64,000 nt of DNA from an uncultured Opitutaceae bacterium (lineage in GTDB: Bacteria; Verrucomicrobiota; Verrucomicrobiia; Opitutales; Opitutaceae). The notes beneath the pieces are model-generated. The model saw only the letters and a list, made by a program, of their open reading frames with translations. It did no database searches and was not told the DNA's origin. Position numbers and translations under genes: made by a program. This document shows positions 8,054 through 16,890 of this stretch, piece by piece. Location of the stretch: the NCBI GenBank assembly GCA_951813085.1, contig OX638348.1, positions 2,427,627-2,491,626 on the forward strand. The letters are read 5' to 3'. Every line of letters begins with the position of its first letter. Position 1 is the first letter of the stretch.

Positions 8054-9886
8054 ATGCCAGCGATCAAGCCGAGCAGTATTCGCGATCTTAAGGACCGCAT
8101 CGGGATATATGACGTCGTCTCGCGCGAAGTCGCCCTCAAGCGAGCGGGATCCAACTACAAGGGCCTCAGCCCATTCAACAACGAGAAGACGCCCTCATTT
8201 TTCATCTCTCCCGACAAGGGAATCTACAAGTGCTTCTCAAGCGGCAACGCCGGCGACATCATCAGCTTCGTCATGGAAACCGAGCGCCTATCCTTCGTCG
8301 AAGCGGTCGAGACCTTGGCGAAGCGATTCAACATCGAGCTCGAGTACGAGCAAGGAGGGCGGCCGCAGGAAGATCGAACGCTCAGGCAGGAGCTGTTCGA
8401 TCTGCACGAGTTCATTAGCGACTACTACCAAGAAGCCTTCGAAACGAAATCGGATTCCGGCAAGTGGATCCGCGCCTATTGGACGGATACCCGCCAATTC
8501 GATCTTTCGGTGGCCGAGGACTTCAAGATCGGATTCGCCCCTCAGTCTGGGGTCGAACTCGGCAAACGCGTGGTCCAAAAAGGATTTTCCAAGGACGCCC
8601 TCGAGAAATGCGGCCTTTTCTATACGCGTCGCGGCTTGAATCCCGAAACGATGGGCTACCGATTCCGTGGACGCCTAATGATTCCCATTCGCGACCATCA
8701 AGGGCGCATCGTCGCATTCACCGCCCGTCAGCTGGAGATTACGCCTCAAGACGACCCCAGCCGGGAAGCCAAATACGTGAATTCACCGGAAACGCCCTTG
8801 TTCAACAAAGGCTCCCTCTTGTTCAACCTTGACCGATCCCGCATGGAGGTCGATGCCGACACTCCATTCGTCATGGTCGAAGGCCAGCTCGACGCGATTC
8901 GCTGCGCCAGCGTAGGCATCAAGGGCGTAGTGGCTCCTCAAGGAACCGGAATCACCGAAAATCAGCTCCGCCTGATAAAGCGCTACGAGCCGCGCGTTCG
9001 TTGCTTGCTAGATGGAGACAAGGCGGGTCAGCAAGCCGCGCTACGCATGCTCCCAATAGCTCTCGCCCAGAGCGTTGAAATCACGTTCGTCCCCTTGAAC
9101 GAAGGCGAGGATCCAGACGACTTGCTGCGAAACGAGGGTCCGGAGGCGCTCGACGGGCTTTGGAGCCGCGAAACGGATGCGATTGCCTTCGCAGCTCGAT
9201 CGATCGCCCCCAATCGGGAATCGCTGACCCCTCAGGCGAAAGCGAACGCCGCCAAGGAGATCTTCCAGATCATCGCCAAAGCTGAATCCGAGACCGCTCA
9301 AACCGAATTCGTCAAGCAAGCAGCCGGGGAGCTCGATATTGACGTGAACGCAGCGATTCGCGACTACCAGCGTTTTTCGAGAGGAAATAGACCCCAGACC
9401 CCTACGCGCCCTTCCTCAGAAAGTGTCCAGAATGAACCCGCCGCCGGTAAGAATGTCCACACGGTTGAAAGGGATTTGCTGGGACTTTGCCTAAATGAGG
9501 AACCAATCGGCCGCAAAATCGCTCATATAATAGACGAAACGTGGATCGATACTAGTTCCCAAGAAGGAGAACTGCTCAACCTGGTCTTGAACGCTTTCCT
9601 CCACGACATGTGGAATGGACCTGATTCTCTTAACGATCAGCTTGAAAAGGCCGAACTTAGGAAGCTAGCCGTAGATCTCATTTTCGAAAAACCCGAGTAC
9701 GACAGTCCTGAGAGGCTCGCCAATGAGGGGATTAAGCGGCTCGTTGCCAAATTTACCGATCAAAAGATTAAAAAGATAAAACTTGAAATTGCCCAAAAAG
9801 AATCCGAACAAGACCCTGCTTTCATCTCTCTATTTGACGAAATTGTAAAATTGCAGAATATTAAGGGCAAACCGCCGCAACTTTGA
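8054..9886 (+). CDS. dnaG: DNA primase with degenerate zinc-binding domain
   Basis: Makes the RNA primers for DNA replication. The 610 residues show the N-terminal CHC2-type domain (1-100), the RNA polymerase/toprim core (FVMVEGQLDAI; LLDGDKAGQQAA) and a C-terminal helicase-binding domain. Three of the four zinc ligands are missing. The usual C-x2-H...C-x2-C positions 39, 42, 60 and 63 read Ser, Asn, Cys and Ser (LSPFNNEKTPSF and YKCFSSGNAGD). The surrounding motif is otherwise well conserved, so this looks like a lineage trait and not decay. The gene is followed by rpoD (48 bp), a partial version of the classic macromolecular synthesis order without rpsU. Confidence 0.95.
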   Translation: MPAIKPSSIRDLKDRIGIYDVVSREVALKRAGSNYKGLSPFNNEKTPSFFISPDKGIYKCFSSGNAGDIISFVMETERLSFVEAVETLAKRFNIELEYEQGGRPQEDRTLRQELFDLHEFISDYYQEAFETKSDSGKWIRAYWTDTRQFDLSVAEDFKIGFAPQSGVELGKRVVQKGFSKDALEKCGLFYTRRGLNPETMGYRFRGRLMIPIRDHQGRIVAFTARQLEITPQDDPSREAKYVNSPETPLFNKGSLLFNLDRSRMEVDADTPFVMVEGQLDAIRCASVGIKGVVAPQGTGITENQLRLIKRYEPRVRCLLDGDKAGQQAALRMLPIALAQSVEITFVPLNEGEDPDDLLRNEGPEALDGLWSRETDAIAFAARSIAPNRESLTPQAKANAAKEIFQIIAKAESETAQTEFVKQAAGELDIDVNAAIRDYQRFSRGNRPQTPTRPSSESVQNEPAAGKNVHTVERDLLGLCLNEEPIGRKIAHIIDETWIDTSSQEGELLNLVLNAFLHDMWNGPDSLNDQLEKAELRKLAVDLIFEKPEYDSPERLANEGIKRLVAKFTDQKIKKIKLEIAQKESEQDPAFISLFDEIVKLQNIKGKPPQL

Positions 9887-9934
9887 TAGACCACCCATCG
9901 TCTGAGATAGGCAGAACCCACTCCACAAATTCAT

Positions 9935-11668
9935 ATGCCACGCAAAAAGAAAAGCGACGCCGATTCTAAGCAAGGACTGACTAACAATCAGGTGAACGAG
10001 CGTATTCGTTACCTGATCCGCCAGTCCAAGGAACAAGGCTATCTTACCTATAGCGACATCAATGGGGCGCTTCCCAAAGGCGTTAACCGCCAAGATGATA
10101 TCGATAATATCGTTTCGATCCTGCAAAATCTGGAGATCGACATCCTCGACCCTGACGAAGTCGATTCCTACAAGGCGAAGCAAGAGGAGCTCGAGGAGGC
10201 GCAAACCAAGACCAGCCAGCACGATATCCTAGACGATCCCGTGCGGATGTACCTGAAGCAAATGGGTCAGGTACCTCTTTTGACGCGCGAGCAGGAAGTC
10301 GAAATTTCCAAACGAATCGAAAGCGCGGAGCTCAAGGCCCAAGAAGCCTTGTTCTCAGTAGCGATAACCTCCGAATTCACGCTCAATCTCGCTGAAAAGC
10401 TCCTTAACCGAGAAGAACGCTTCGATCGTATTGTAATAGACAAGAAGATCGAAAATCGGGAGACCTATTTCCAGGCGCTGCCTGTATTGCTGGAACGTTC
10501 CCGCAAGACGCAGAAACGGATGCTCAAGACGTGGTCCGAGCTCCGCTCAGAGAAAAAAGCCGAGGCGCGGAAGAAGATCCGCTCTAAATTCCGCAAGCAA
10601 GAGAACACGCTTCGAGCGAATTTCTCAAAGTTCTTCTTCAAGCTCAAAGTCTATGAAGAGCATATCGACGACGTAATCAGCAAGGATTTGGGCCGCATCA
10701 GCCGTATCAATCGCGATCTCGACCGCGCAAAGAAGCCTAAGACGCAACGCGATGCTCGAATCAATCAAGAGGCCCTTCACCTCGAGCTCGAGGAAATCCA
10801 TGACAAGCATCGGATCGATCCCGAAAAGCTCGTACGCCTCATCGGCGACGTGCGGCGACGCTTGAAAGAGGCTCATCAGGCGAAAACCGAAATGGTGGAA
10901 GCGAATTTGCGCTTGGTGATTTCAATCGCCAAGAAGTACACCAATCGCGGCCTCTCCTTCCTAGACCTCATTCAAGAAGGCAATATGGGCCTGATGAAGG
11001 CGGTTGAGAAATTCGAGTACCGTCGCGGCTACAAATTCTCAACCTACGCAACCTGGTGGATTCGCCAGGCCATTACACGCTCTATCGCCGATCAAGCCCG
11101 GACCATTCGGATTCCGGTTCATATGATCGAAACCTTGAACAAGGTGATGCAGGTCCAGAAGCAGCTTCTGCAAGAATACGGCCACGAGCCTACTCCCGAG
11201 GAAGTGGCAGAGGAAATGGCCCTGCCCGTTGAACGGGTACAGACCATCATGAAGATGGCCCAGCAACCCATTTCCTTGCAAAGCCCTGTTGGCGACGGCG
11301 ACGATACGAACTTCGGCGATTTCATCGAAGACAAGTCGGCAGAGAACCCTTACGACCAGACCGCATTCAGCCTCCTTCGCGAGAAGATCATCGATGTCCT
11401 CGACAGCTTGACCGAGCGCGAACGCCGCGTCCTGTCGCTGCGGTTCGGACTCGTCGACGGCTACAGCCGGACGCTCGAAGAAGTCGGCAAACAATTCAAG
11501 GTCACCCGCGAACGCATCCGTCAAATCGAGGCCAAGGCCCTTCGCAAGATGCGTCACCCGACCCGAATTCGACAGCTGCATGGCTTTTTCGAGAGCGAGC
11601 AGTTCGATGGTCCCAACACCTTCCTAAGTGGCCAGCAAGGAGGCACTCAAGAATCAGGAAATCAGTAA
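9935..11668 (+). CDS. rpoD: RNA polymerase primary sigma factor (sigma-70)
   Basis: Housekeeping sigma factor, 577 residues. Visible parts are region 1.1 ([20 protein letters not shown]), region 1.2 ([29 protein letters not shown]) and a long, very basic non-conserved insert at about 160-290 (many Lys/Arg). Regions 2.1-2.4 ([47 protein letters not shown]), region 3, and region 4 with the helix-turn-helix ([22 protein letters not shown]) complete it. The recognition residues look canonical, so -10/-35 promoters of normal type are expected. It lies directly behind dnaG. Confidence 0.98.
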   Translation: MPRKKKSDADSKQGLTNNQVNERIRYLIRQSKEQGYLTYSDINGALPKGVNRQDDIDNIVSILQNLEIDILDPDEVDSYKAKQEELEEAQTKTSQHDILDDPVRMYLKQMGQVPLLTREQEVEISKRIESAELKAQEALFSVAITSEFTLNLAEKLLNREERFDRIVIDKKIENRETYFQALPVLLERSRKTQKRMLKTWSELRSEKKAEARKKIRSKFRKQENTLRANFSKFFFKLKVYEEHIDDVISKDLGRISRINRDLDRAKKPKTQRDARINQEALHLELEEIHDKHRIDPEKLVRLIGDVRRRLKEAHQAKTEMVEANLRLVISIAKKYTNRGLSFLDLIQEGNMGLMKAVEKFEYRRGYKFSTYATWWIRQAITRSIADQARTIRIPVHMIETLNKVMQVQKQLLQEYGHEPTPEEVAEEMALPVERVQTIMKMAQQPISLQSPVGDGDDTNFGDFIEDKSAENPYDQTAFSLLREKIIDVLDSLTERERRVLSLRFGLVDGYSRTLEEVGKQFKVTRERIRQIEAKALRKMRHPTRIRQLHGFFESEQFDGPNTFLSGQQGGTQESGNQ

Positions 11669-11798
11669 TTTCAACCAGATACGCATATTTGCCCCGCGTA
11701 GCGCCCGCTTCATGCATTGCAGGGTTGCGTAGGCAAACTAAACTGACAATCTATACTAAAGATAATCGTACCCCGATATAATCCGAAAAGAATTTAAA

Positions 11799-12068
11799 AT
11801 GGAAACCGCATATTCACTCGCCTTTATACAGAATCTCAATTGGACGGAAGTCGTTGTCATTCTCATAGTATTCATCCTCCTCTTTGGAGCGAAGAAGCTG
11901 CCCGAGCTCGCTCGCGGGGTCGGCAAGTCGATAAAGGAGTTCAAGAAAGCTACCAGTACGATCGAGGAGGATATTCGAACCGCCATGGACGAAGAGCCTG
12001 AGGTCAAGAAACCGATCGAAACGCCTCAATCAACGGAAAGCCAAGAGAAGACTCCTTCAGGCAGCTAA
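11799..12068 (+). CDS. tatA: Sec-independent protein translocase TatA
   Basis: Pore-forming subunit of the twin-arginine export system in the inner membrane. The 89 residues comprise one N-terminal transmembrane helix (WTEVVVILIVFILLFG), the conserved FGAKKLPELARGVGKSIKEFKKA amphipathic helix and an acidic, Pro-rich tail. The motif fits TatA better than TatB. A TATAAT hexamer at 11777-11782, 17 bp before the ATG, could be its -10 box, although no good -35 is visible. No tatC is adjacent. A strong terminator follows. Confidence 0.93.
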   Translation: METAYSLAFIQNLNWTEVVVILIVFILLFGAKKLPELARGVGKSIKEFKKATSTIEEDIRTAMDEEPEVKKPIETPQSTESQEKTPSGS

Positions 12069-12100
12069 AACTGTCATTGAATTTTCGTTACACTTTACGA

Positions 12101-12137
12101 GCGAGCGGCCAATCTCAGGATTGCCGGTCGCTTTTTT
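12101..12137 (+). terminator. Rho-independent terminator after tatA
   Basis: Left arm GCGAGCGGCCAATC, loop TCAG, right arm GATTGCCGGTCGC, then a run of six T. One bulge and one mismatch remain in an otherwise long stem. It sits 33 bp after the tatA stop and separates tatA from the mre cluster. Confidence 0.9.
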
Positions 12138-12350
12138 GTGCATTCGTTGGTGAGCGAGGAATACGCTCCATTAGGAAAGCGCCTCTCTAGCTAATGCCGG
12201 ATAAGCAGGTCTTCGGAAGGCTGGACTTGGGACAAATCGCTTATTCTCGGACGTTTAGCAGGTTTTTACCGTATTCAAAATTGCTTTTAGGCGACGCCCC
12301 GTTTAAACGCTTGCTTCGAAACGTCCTTTCGTTGAGCATTTTAGGCATTC

Positions 12351-13382
12351 ATGGTGCGCAATTTTCTCGGTCTTTTCTCTAACGACATCGGTATCGATCT
12401 CGGTACAGCCAACACTCTCGTCTACTCCAAAGACAAGGGAATCGTGCTCCGTGAACCCAGCGTAGTCGCTATTCACAGCGGAACCCGCCGCGTATTGGCG
12501 GTCGGTAACGAAGCGAAGAAAATGCTGGGCCGGACCCCCGGCAACATCACCGCGATCCGGCCGATGAAAGATGGGGTCATCGCCGATTTCGACATTACCG
12601 AGGCGATGCTTCGGTACTTCATCAAGAAAGTTCAGACCGCCAAGATCATCCCGCCACGCGTCGTCATCGCTATTCCATCCGGAATTACGGAGGTGGAAAA
12701 GCGTGCCGTCAAGGAATCCGCCACTCATGCAGGAGCCCGGGACGTTATGCTACTCGAGGAGCCCATGGCAGCCGCAATCGGCGTAGGCCTCCCGGTCGAA
12801 GAGCCCGCAGCGAACATGATCGTGGATATCGGAGGCGGTACAACTGAGGTCGCTATCATCTCGCTCGCAGGCGTTGTCTACGCCAAGAGCATTCGAGTGG
12901 GCGGAGACGAGCTCGACGCGGCCATCATCAATTACATGAAGCGGGCCTACAATTTGCTGGTCGGGGAACGAACCGGGGAAGAAATCAAGCTGAGGATCGG
13001 TTCCGCATCCGGGCTCGACGACGAAATGACATTAGAAGTGAAGGGGCGCGACTCCGTTGCTGGCCTTCCTAAAACCATTCAAGTATCGTCTCAGGAAATA
13101 CGGGAAGCGCTAAACGATACGGTCAACGCGATCGTTGAAGCGGTAAGAAGCGCTTTGGAACGTTGCCCGCCAGAGCTTTCGGCAGACCTCGTCGATAGAG
13201 GATTTGTCCTCGCCGGCGGCGGCGCCTTGCTCCGAGGAATCGATCGTCTCCTTTGCGAACGAACCGGCTTGCCCGTAATCATAGCGGACGATCCGCTCAG
13301 CGCTGTGGCTATTGGCACTGGAGCGGTCCTCGCAGAGCTCAACGCTCTCCTACCCTACGTCTCTAGCGATTCCAAGGATTAG
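12351..13382 (+). CDS. mreB: Rod shape-determining protein MreB
   Basis: Actin-like filament that guides lateral cell-wall synthesis on the inner face of the membrane. The 343 residues are standard for the family. The phosphate-1 loop (DIGIDLGTANTLVY), the LLEEPMAAAIG segment, the phosphate-2 loop (IVDIGGGTTEVAII) and the adenosine motif (LAGGGALLRGID) are all intact. An amphipathic N-terminus (MVRNFLGLF) would anchor filaments to the membrane. It is the first gene of an mreB-mreC-mreD-mrdA cluster and ends with TAG. Confidence 0.98.
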   Translation: MVRNFLGLFSNDIGIDLGTANTLVYSKDKGIVLREPSVVAIHSGTRRVLAVGNEAKKMLGRTPGNITAIRPMKDGVIADFDITEAMLRYFIKKVQTAKIIPPRVVIAIPSGITEVEKRAVKESATHAGARDVMLLEEPMAAAIGVGLPVEEPAANMIVDIGGGTTEVAIISLAGVVYAKSIRVGGDELDAAIINYMKRAYNLLVGERTGEEIKLRIGSASGLDDEMTLEVKGRDSVAGLPKTIQVSSQEIREALNDTVNAIVEAVRSALERCPPELSADLVDRGFVLAGGGALLRGIDRLLCERTGLPVIIADDPLSAVAIGTGAVLAELNALLPYVSSDSKD

Positions 13383-13417
13383 AGCGGGCGACTAGAACAA
13401 CGCGAACCGCTGCTGCA

Positions 13418-14257
13418 TTGCCAAAGAAGCGACTTTTCAGTATAAAGCCTTTCGCCGTTCTTATCGCGGTAATCGTTTTTTGGATATTCGTCCCTATCGC
13501 GATCAAGGCTACGCTTCGCTCCGCATTCTACGAATTTCAAGCGCCGCTCTCTGCAAGCGCATCCTACATTCGTGAACTCCAGAACTTCTGGGCAGCCCGA
13601 CTGAAGTCCAAGAGCGAATTGTACGAGACGGGCAAGGACCTCGCTCACCTCAATGCAACCTACGAGCTGAAGATACTCGAGAATCAAGCACTCAAGCAAG
13701 AGGTCGAGCGGCTCGAGACCTTGCTAGGCCTACCGTCGCGCCCTGACTACAACTACGAGATCGCCCGCGTGGTATCGCGCGACTTCAATTCCTGGTGGCA
13801 ACATCTCGAAATCCGAAAGGGCTCGATTCACGGCATTCCCCTAGGAGCGCCAGTAGTATTCTCGGGTGGCGTGGTCGGTCGCGTACGCGAGGTCCACAAG
13901 TACACGTCTACAGTGGAATTGCTCAGCAACAGCCACCTGAGAATGGCGGTCATTATCGAAGGAGACAATCGACCCATGAGCTTCCGTGGCTCCGGTTTCA
14001 AGATCTTCAGATCTCCGACCGGCCTAGCGGAATACGTCCCGGCCGACATCAAGCTAACCGACCCCGACAATCCACCTCGAATCATTACTTCGGGCATGGG
14101 AGGCGTATTTCCAGCGGGAATACACATCGGCTATATTACGCGTCTCAAGCCGGGGGCGAGCGGCATGTTCCAAGACGGAGATATCGTTTTGGACAATCGA
14201 CTTTCCAATCTGACGGAAGTGGCGGTGCTCGTTCCTACGGAAGAACTGGAGCAGTGA
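13418..14257 (+). CDS. mreC: Rod shape-determining protein MreC
   Basis: Periplasmic scaffold that links MreB to PBP2. The 279 residues have one N-terminal transmembrane helix (FAVLIAVIVFWIFVPIAI), a coiled coil (about 60-105, NQALKQEVERLETLLGL) and the beta-rich MreC domain (WWQHLEIRKGSIHGIPLGAPVV). The most likely start is TTG at 13418; no ATG fits before the membrane helix. Its stop overlaps the mreD start (GTGA). Confidence 0.93.
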   Translation: MPKKRLFSIKPFAVLIAVIVFWIFVPIAIKATLRSAFYEFQAPLSASASYIRELQNFWAARLKSKSELYETGKDLAHLNATYELKILENQALKQEVERLETLLGLPSRPDYNYEIARVVSRDFNSWWQHLEIRKGSIHGIPLGAPVVFSGGVVGRVREVHKYTSTVELLSNSHLRMAVIIEGDNRPMSFRGSGFKIFRSPTGLAEYVPADIKLTDPDNPPRIITSGMGGVFPAGIHIGYITRLKPGASGMFQDGDIVLDNRLSNLTEVAVLVPTEELEQ

Positions 14258-14790
14258 AATTCGCCTCAAAAAATCGGTGGTTGATCGTCGCGGTCGCGCA
14301 CTATGCGACGTTGTTCATTTTCACCCAATTCAACTACTATCTCGCTCCTTGGGGTATCAATATAATCATTACTGGTATGCTGATCGCTTTCAGCTCACTG
14401 GTCCTCAATCATATTCAAGGGAGCCTCTCATTGATCCCGATAGCCCTCTTCCTCGACAGCGCATCCCCACTACCGTTCGGCGCCTCTCTCATCACCCTGA
14501 TCGGCCTCCACTACATTGCCGTCATCATGCGATACCAATTCCGAAGGGAATCCGCAGGAATTAGTCTCGGCGTATCGCTCGTATCGAACGTAGCGATCCA
14601 TCTGGTTTATAGCTTTTTCGCGGTGTCTTATCTAGGAACCAATAGCTTGGATCCGGTTCAAATGGGAATGAACTTGCTCGCAAGCAGCGCCGCGATCGCG
14701 ATCCTGAACGCTCACTATTTCCGGGTGATCGTTGAAATCCTGGGATTATTCGGTATAAATATTGCGCAAGAGCAGCGCCAATCTCGATGA
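14254..14790 (+). CDS. mreD: Rod shape-determining protein MreD
   Basis: A polytopic membrane partner of MreC, 178 residues with about five hydrophobic helices (for example LIVAVAHYATLFIFTQF and LNHIQGSLSLIPIALFLDS). I chose GTG at 14254 because it overlaps the mreC stop by four bases (GTGA), a common coupling arrangement. The same frame is open much further upstream, but that part overlaps mreC and has no membrane-protein character. Its own stop overlaps the mrdA ATG (ATGA). Confidence 0.88.
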   Translation: MKFASKNRWLIVAVAHYATLFIFTQFNYYLAPWGINIIITGMLIAFSSLVLNHIQGSLSLIPIALFLDSASPLPFGASLITLIGLHYIAVIMRYQFRRESAGISLGVSLVSNVAIHLVYSFFAVSYLGTNSLDPVQMGMNLLASSAAIAILNAHYFRVIVEILGLFGINIAQEQRQSR

Positions 14791-16724
14791 ACACCGAGAA
14801 CATAAAAAAATACCAATCTCGACTCTGGATATTCTATGGATTCCTGGGAATCATCCTCGTGGTCCTCTATCTCGGCCTTTTCTTTCGTCAGCTCGTCGAG
14901 TCGGAAACGTTGGCCCAAATAGAAAAGGTACAGAATCAAAGGCGAATTCTTACACCCGGTCCCAGAGGGAATTTGCTCGATCACGAGGGCCGCGTCCTCG
15001 TTGCCAACAAGTCGAAATTCTCAGCGGTAGTCTTCCTTTCTGAAGGCCAAGTCCAAAAAGCCTTCGACGAGAGCTACTACGGACTCGTCCGGGAATACCG
15101 CGCTAGGGACGAGGAAATCAAAAGCTATTCTCAGCTCCGCATACTTTCGCGGGCGATGGTCCTGGAAAGCTATTTAAAAGGCGTCAATGAGCTCATTGGA
15201 CGACGCGAAGGAGTCGATGCCAACGCGATCACGCGCCATCTGAATGTCAACCCGCTCCTCCCCTACCCATTGATCGAGAACTTGGAGCCTTGGGAATTCG
15301 CTATCCTGCTGGAGTCCCTTCCGGTAGAGCATCCCGTTCAAGTGTACGTGTCCAACATGCGCCACTACCCATACGAGAACGCTGCGGCTCACGCTTTGGG
15401 ATACGTCGGCTTCAGTCCACTTGAGATAGAATCCGACATGCCAGGAGGCGACTTGAAGACATTCGCTACCAAGGGCTCCTATGGGAGAAACGGGATAGAG
15501 AAGCTCTTCGATGTGGATCTGCAAGGTCGAACCGGATCCGAAATTTGGGTGGTGGACCCCAGCGGATATCAGGTTGAGCCGGTCTCGAGGGAATATCCTC
15601 AAAAGGGCAACGACATAGAGCTATCCATCGATATCGATATCCAGCTCGCTGGAGAATCTGGATACGACTTGTACGAGGGATACAATGGAGCATTGGTCGC
15701 CATCGACATTGAGCGCATGGAAATCTTGGCCATGCTCAGCCGCCCCGACTACGACCTGAACCAAACTTCTCCATTCATTTCCAATGCTGTCTTCAAGGAA
15801 ATCAGTGACAATCGAGCCTGGGAAAACAAGGCGCTTCGCGGACTCTATCCTCCTGGTTCACCCTTTAAGCTGGTTACCGCTATCGCAGGCCTGAAGGCTG
15901 GGAGAATCGACGAATCCACCCTATTCGAATGCGATGGAAGCCATCGCGTAGGCGGTCGAAACTTCCCCTGCATGGGCACGCACGGCGAGATCGATCTACG
16001 CACGGCAATCGAGAAAAGCTGCAACGAGTATTTCTATCGAGTCGGACTGGAGACCGGGGTCGACAACCTCAGCCGCGAAGCTGTCTACCTCAGGCTCAAC
16101 GAACCCACGCATATCAATCTGCCGAACGAGACACGCGGCATGCTAACGCCTTCTAGGGAATGGAAGAAGGACCGCTACAATCAGCCTTGGTACCCGGGCG
16201 ATACGGCGAACATGTCTATCGGGCAAGGAGCCCTGACCGTTACGCCACTGCAAATGGCGGTCGTCGTCGCATCCATTGCCAAGAACCAGGTCTACTCCCA
16301 TCCAAGCATAATCAAGCAGACCCCAGAGCAATTGGCGCGAAGGCCAGTCCCGAAATCACTCGGCCTACCGGACTCCGTGCACCAAGCGATCTTGGAAGGG
16401 ATGGACCGAGTCGTTAGCCCAACTGGCACCGCACGGGGCGCCAGCGTTGAAGGTGTCGACATCGGGGGCAAAACTGGTACGGCCCAAATCAACAAGAAAG
16501 ACGGTAATCTCGAGCTCGCTTGGTTTGTGGGATTCGCTCCTGTCGAAGATCCTAAGATCGCGGTCGTCGCGCTCGTTGAAGGACAAGAGTTGAACCAGAG
16601 TTTCGGCGGAGGTCGCTATGCGGCTCCAATGGCACGATACGTATTCGAAGCGTACTTCAAGAAACATCCTGAGTACACGCAAGCGGGAGTCGGCCAGACT
16701 ACAGCCAGCGTCTCGCTTCCTTAA
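14787..16724 (+). CDS. mrdA: Penicillin-binding protein 2 (peptidoglycan transpeptidase)
   Basis: Transpeptidase of the elongasome, anchored in the inner membrane with its catalytic domain in the periplasm. The 645 residues have one N-terminal transmembrane helix (FYGFLGIILVVLYLGLFF), a pedestal/dimer domain (about 50-290) and the transpeptidase domain. All three catalytic motifs are there: SxxK in PGSPFKLVTA, SxN in KSCNEYFY and KTGT in GGKTGTAQ. It starts inside the mreD stop codon. The partner gene rodA does not follow; the next gene is on the other strand. Confidence 0.97.
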   Translation: MNTENIKKYQSRLWIFYGFLGIILVVLYLGLFFRQLVESETLAQIEKVQNQRRILTPGPRGNLLDHEGRVLVANKSKFSAVVFLSEGQVQKAFDESYYGLVREYRARDEEIKSYSQLRILSRAMVLESYLKGVNELIGRREGVDANAITRHLNVNPLLPYPLIENLEPWEFAILLESLPVEHPVQVYVSNMRHYPYENAAAHALGYVGFSPLEIESDMPGGDLKTFATKGSYGRNGIEKLFDVDLQGRTGSEIWVVDPSGYQVEPVSREYPQKGNDIELSIDIDIQLAGESGYDLYEGYNGALVAIDIERMEILAMLSRPDYDLNQTSPFISNAVFKEISDNRAWENKALRGLYPPGSPFKLVTAIAGLKAGRIDESTLFECDGSHRVGGRNFPCMGTHGEIDLRTAIEKSCNEYFYRVGLETGVDNLSREAVYLRLNEPTHINLPNETRGMLTPSREWKKDRYNQPWYPGDTANMSIGQGALTVTPLQMAVVVASIAKNQVYSHPSIIKQTPEQLARRPVPKSLGLPDSVHQAILEGMDRVVSPTGTARGASVEGVDIGGKTGTAQINKKDGNLELAWFVGFAPVEDPKIAVVALVEGQELNQSFGGGRYAAPMARYVFEAYFKKHPEYTQAGVGQTTASVSLP

Positions 16725-16761
16725 ATACAATTCTAGGATTCGACCAGGACTCCTTCCGGCC

Positions 16762-16777
16762 GAACCGCAAGCGGTTC
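16762..16777. other. Perfect stem-loop between convergent genes
   Basis: GAACCGC-AA-GCGGTTC, 38 bp after the mrdA stop in the 166 bp gap between convergent mrdA and the transglutaminase gene. No T-run follows on either strand, so a terminator role is only possible. Nothing else is recognised in this gap. Confidence 0.4.
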
Positions 16778-16890
16778 AACTCAAGGATTACCGCGTCACG
16801 CTTTTGGCTCGTCTCTTCCGAAAATTTCCGATGCGTATGCTCGAATTTTTCAGCAACTTGCTCGCTTTGCGCCGAATTGGATCGCCTCGC

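Noticed and set aside
7644..8639. 331-codon frame overlapping the end of the TPR gene and the start of dnaG
   Set aside because: It is out of frame with both recognised genes and very rich in Ser and Arg; no motif.
13795..14790. 331-codon protein starting inside mreC
   Set aside because: Only the part from GTG 14254 is membrane-protein-like (mreD). The upstream part overlaps mreC in another frame and has no family character.
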